Part shown: piece by piece, positions 55,129 through 55,852 of the stretch
Position numbering within the stretch: the stretch's first letter is position 1
How the letters are laid out: every line of letters starts with the position of its first letter
Assembly: GCA_963787195.1 (NCBI GenBank)
Contig: CAWBCI010000075.1
Coordinates: 1-55,852, forward strand
DNA from: CAWBCI01 sp963787195
GTDB taxonomy: Bacteria > Bacteroidota > Bacteroidia > Bacteroidales > JAGOPY01
Length of the DNA: 55,852 nucleotides
Direction: 5' to 3'
Translations under genes and position numbers: made by a program
The notes under the pieces: model-generated
The model's input: the letters and a program-made list of their open reading frames with translations, nothing else
Database searches by the model: none
What the model was told of the DNA's origin: nothing

Positions 55129-55852
55129 CGGCGCCTGGCCAAGGCCGGAAAACAGGAGGCCTGGGGCGAGCCGCACTCGTTCTACCTGCCCGCCTGGGAG
55201 GAGGAGAACCTCAACATCGCCCAGGCCAACGCCCAGGTGGACGACAAGGGCAAGCTGTCGGATGAGAAGGTGATCGCCCGCTCCGGCGGCGAGTTCCTGG
55301 TCATCGACCGCGACCAGGTGGACTTCATCGACGTGTCGCCGCGACAGGTGGTGTCCGTGGCTGCCTCGCTGATCCCGTTTCTGGAGCACGACGACGCGAA
55401 CCGCGCGCTGATGGGCTCGAACATGCAGCGCCAGGCGGTGCCGCTGGTGCGTCCCGAGGCGCCCATCGTGGGCACCGGCATGGAGTCGGTCGTGGCCCAG
55501 GACTCCGGTGCGGTGGTGATCTGCCATCGCGGCGGCGTCGTGGACAAGGTGGAAGCCAGCGCATCATCGTCCGGGCGGAGGGCGAGAGCGAGGGGGAGGG
55601 CGAGTTCGGCGCCGACATCTACCAGCTCACCAAGTTCCGGCGCTCAACCAGAACACCTCCTCAACCAGAAGCCGCTGGTGGCGGAGGGCCAGTGGGTCAA
55701 GAAGGGCAAGTCCTGGCCGACGGAGCCAACACCAAGCGAGGCGGGCTCGCGCTGGGCCACAACGTGCTGGTCGGGTTCATGTCCTGGGGGGGTACAACTA
55801 CGAGGACGCCATCGTGGTCAGCGAGAAGCTCGTCAAGGAGGACCCTACACCT
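55129..55852 (+). CDS. rpoB: RNA polymerase beta subunit fragment (foreign, several frameshifts)
   Basis: From CGG 55129 the sequence reads RRLAKAGKQEAWGEPHSF, then IAQANAQVDDKGKLSDEKV, VDFIDVSPRQVVSVAASLIP, FLEHDDANRALMGSNMQRQ and GTGMESVVAQDSGAVV, all RpoB. After about 55560 the frame is lost repeatedly; correcting single missing G or C bases near 55560, 55644, 55659 and 55712 gives LTKFRRSNQNT, LNQKPLVAEGQWVKKG, then YNYEDAIVVSEKLV. It covers a middle portion of the ~1150-1350-residue protein. GC content is much higher than in the native region, and the lineage (not Bacteroidota) cannot be fixed from this piece. It is an assembly join, not a gene of this organism. Confidence 0.9.

Overview
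The window reads as a metagenome-assembled contig whose body (about 745 to 55127) comes from an uncultured, AT-rich member of the Bacteroidota, probably Bacteroidales. The evidence is repeated type IX secretion (T9SS) sorting domains of types A and B, DUF4402 proteins, HmuY-like proteins, a CarboxypepD_reg/TonB receptor, LytTR signalling, Bacteroidota-type -7 promoter elements, and a glycyl radical enzyme that implies an anoxic lifestyle. Both ends are foreign and clearly more GC-rich: bases 1 to about 740 carry a proteobacterial-looking trpS fragment, and 55129 to the end carry an rpoB fragment from another lineage. I read both as chimeric joins, not biology.

Layout of the native part. (1) 745-6630, minus strand: a five-gene operon of DUF4402 pilin-like protein, PapD-like chaperone, T9SS-sorted surface protein, second DUF4402 protein and an usher-like outer-membrane protein cut by the chimeric join. 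This looks like a Bacteroidota chaperone-usher machine and is my main candidate for a little-described system. (2) 6976-11148, plus strand: SRPBCC protein, a candidate small RNA with terminator, cupin, ferredoxin-nitroreductase fusion, GT-C glycosyltransferase. (3) 11159-21152, minus strand: a glycan and peptide degradation operon (cutC, GH2 beta-galactosidase, GH20 hexosaminidase, S37 peptidase, TIM-barrel hydrolase). (4) 21.3-31.8 kb: two T9SS cargo proteins interleaved with a hydroxyproline catabolism set (trans-3-hydroxyproline dehydratase-like protein, EamA transporter, HypD and its activase). (5) 32.2-34.9 kb: TPR histidine kinase plus LytTR regulator. (6) 35.0-40.1 kb: haem-uptake-like operon with two HmuY-like proteins around a TonB receptor. 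(7) 40.3-55.1 kb: metallo-beta-lactamase-fold protein, large type B T9SS protein, pirin, NlpC/P60-like protein, DUF1697 protein, ferredoxin reductase-miaB-mtaB operon, GH27 lipoprotein, small beta-barrel, and a truncated YCF48-repeat T9SS protein.

Two patterns cross the window. First, the intergenic spaces hold an ordered repeat architecture: heptamers (RGTYNNN)n, then a 117-120 bp palindromic element built of CTCCGTG/CACGGAG units (four copies between 21.4 and 28.5 kb), then octamers (NNNNCACC)n, always in the same order on the plus strand. Second, at least seven genes carry small indels that restore a full-length family member when corrected (trpS, GH20, GH2, cutC, LytTR regulator, type B T9SS protein, miaB; rpoB has several). 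These are best treated as sequence errors, and the affected genes are annotated here as single units.
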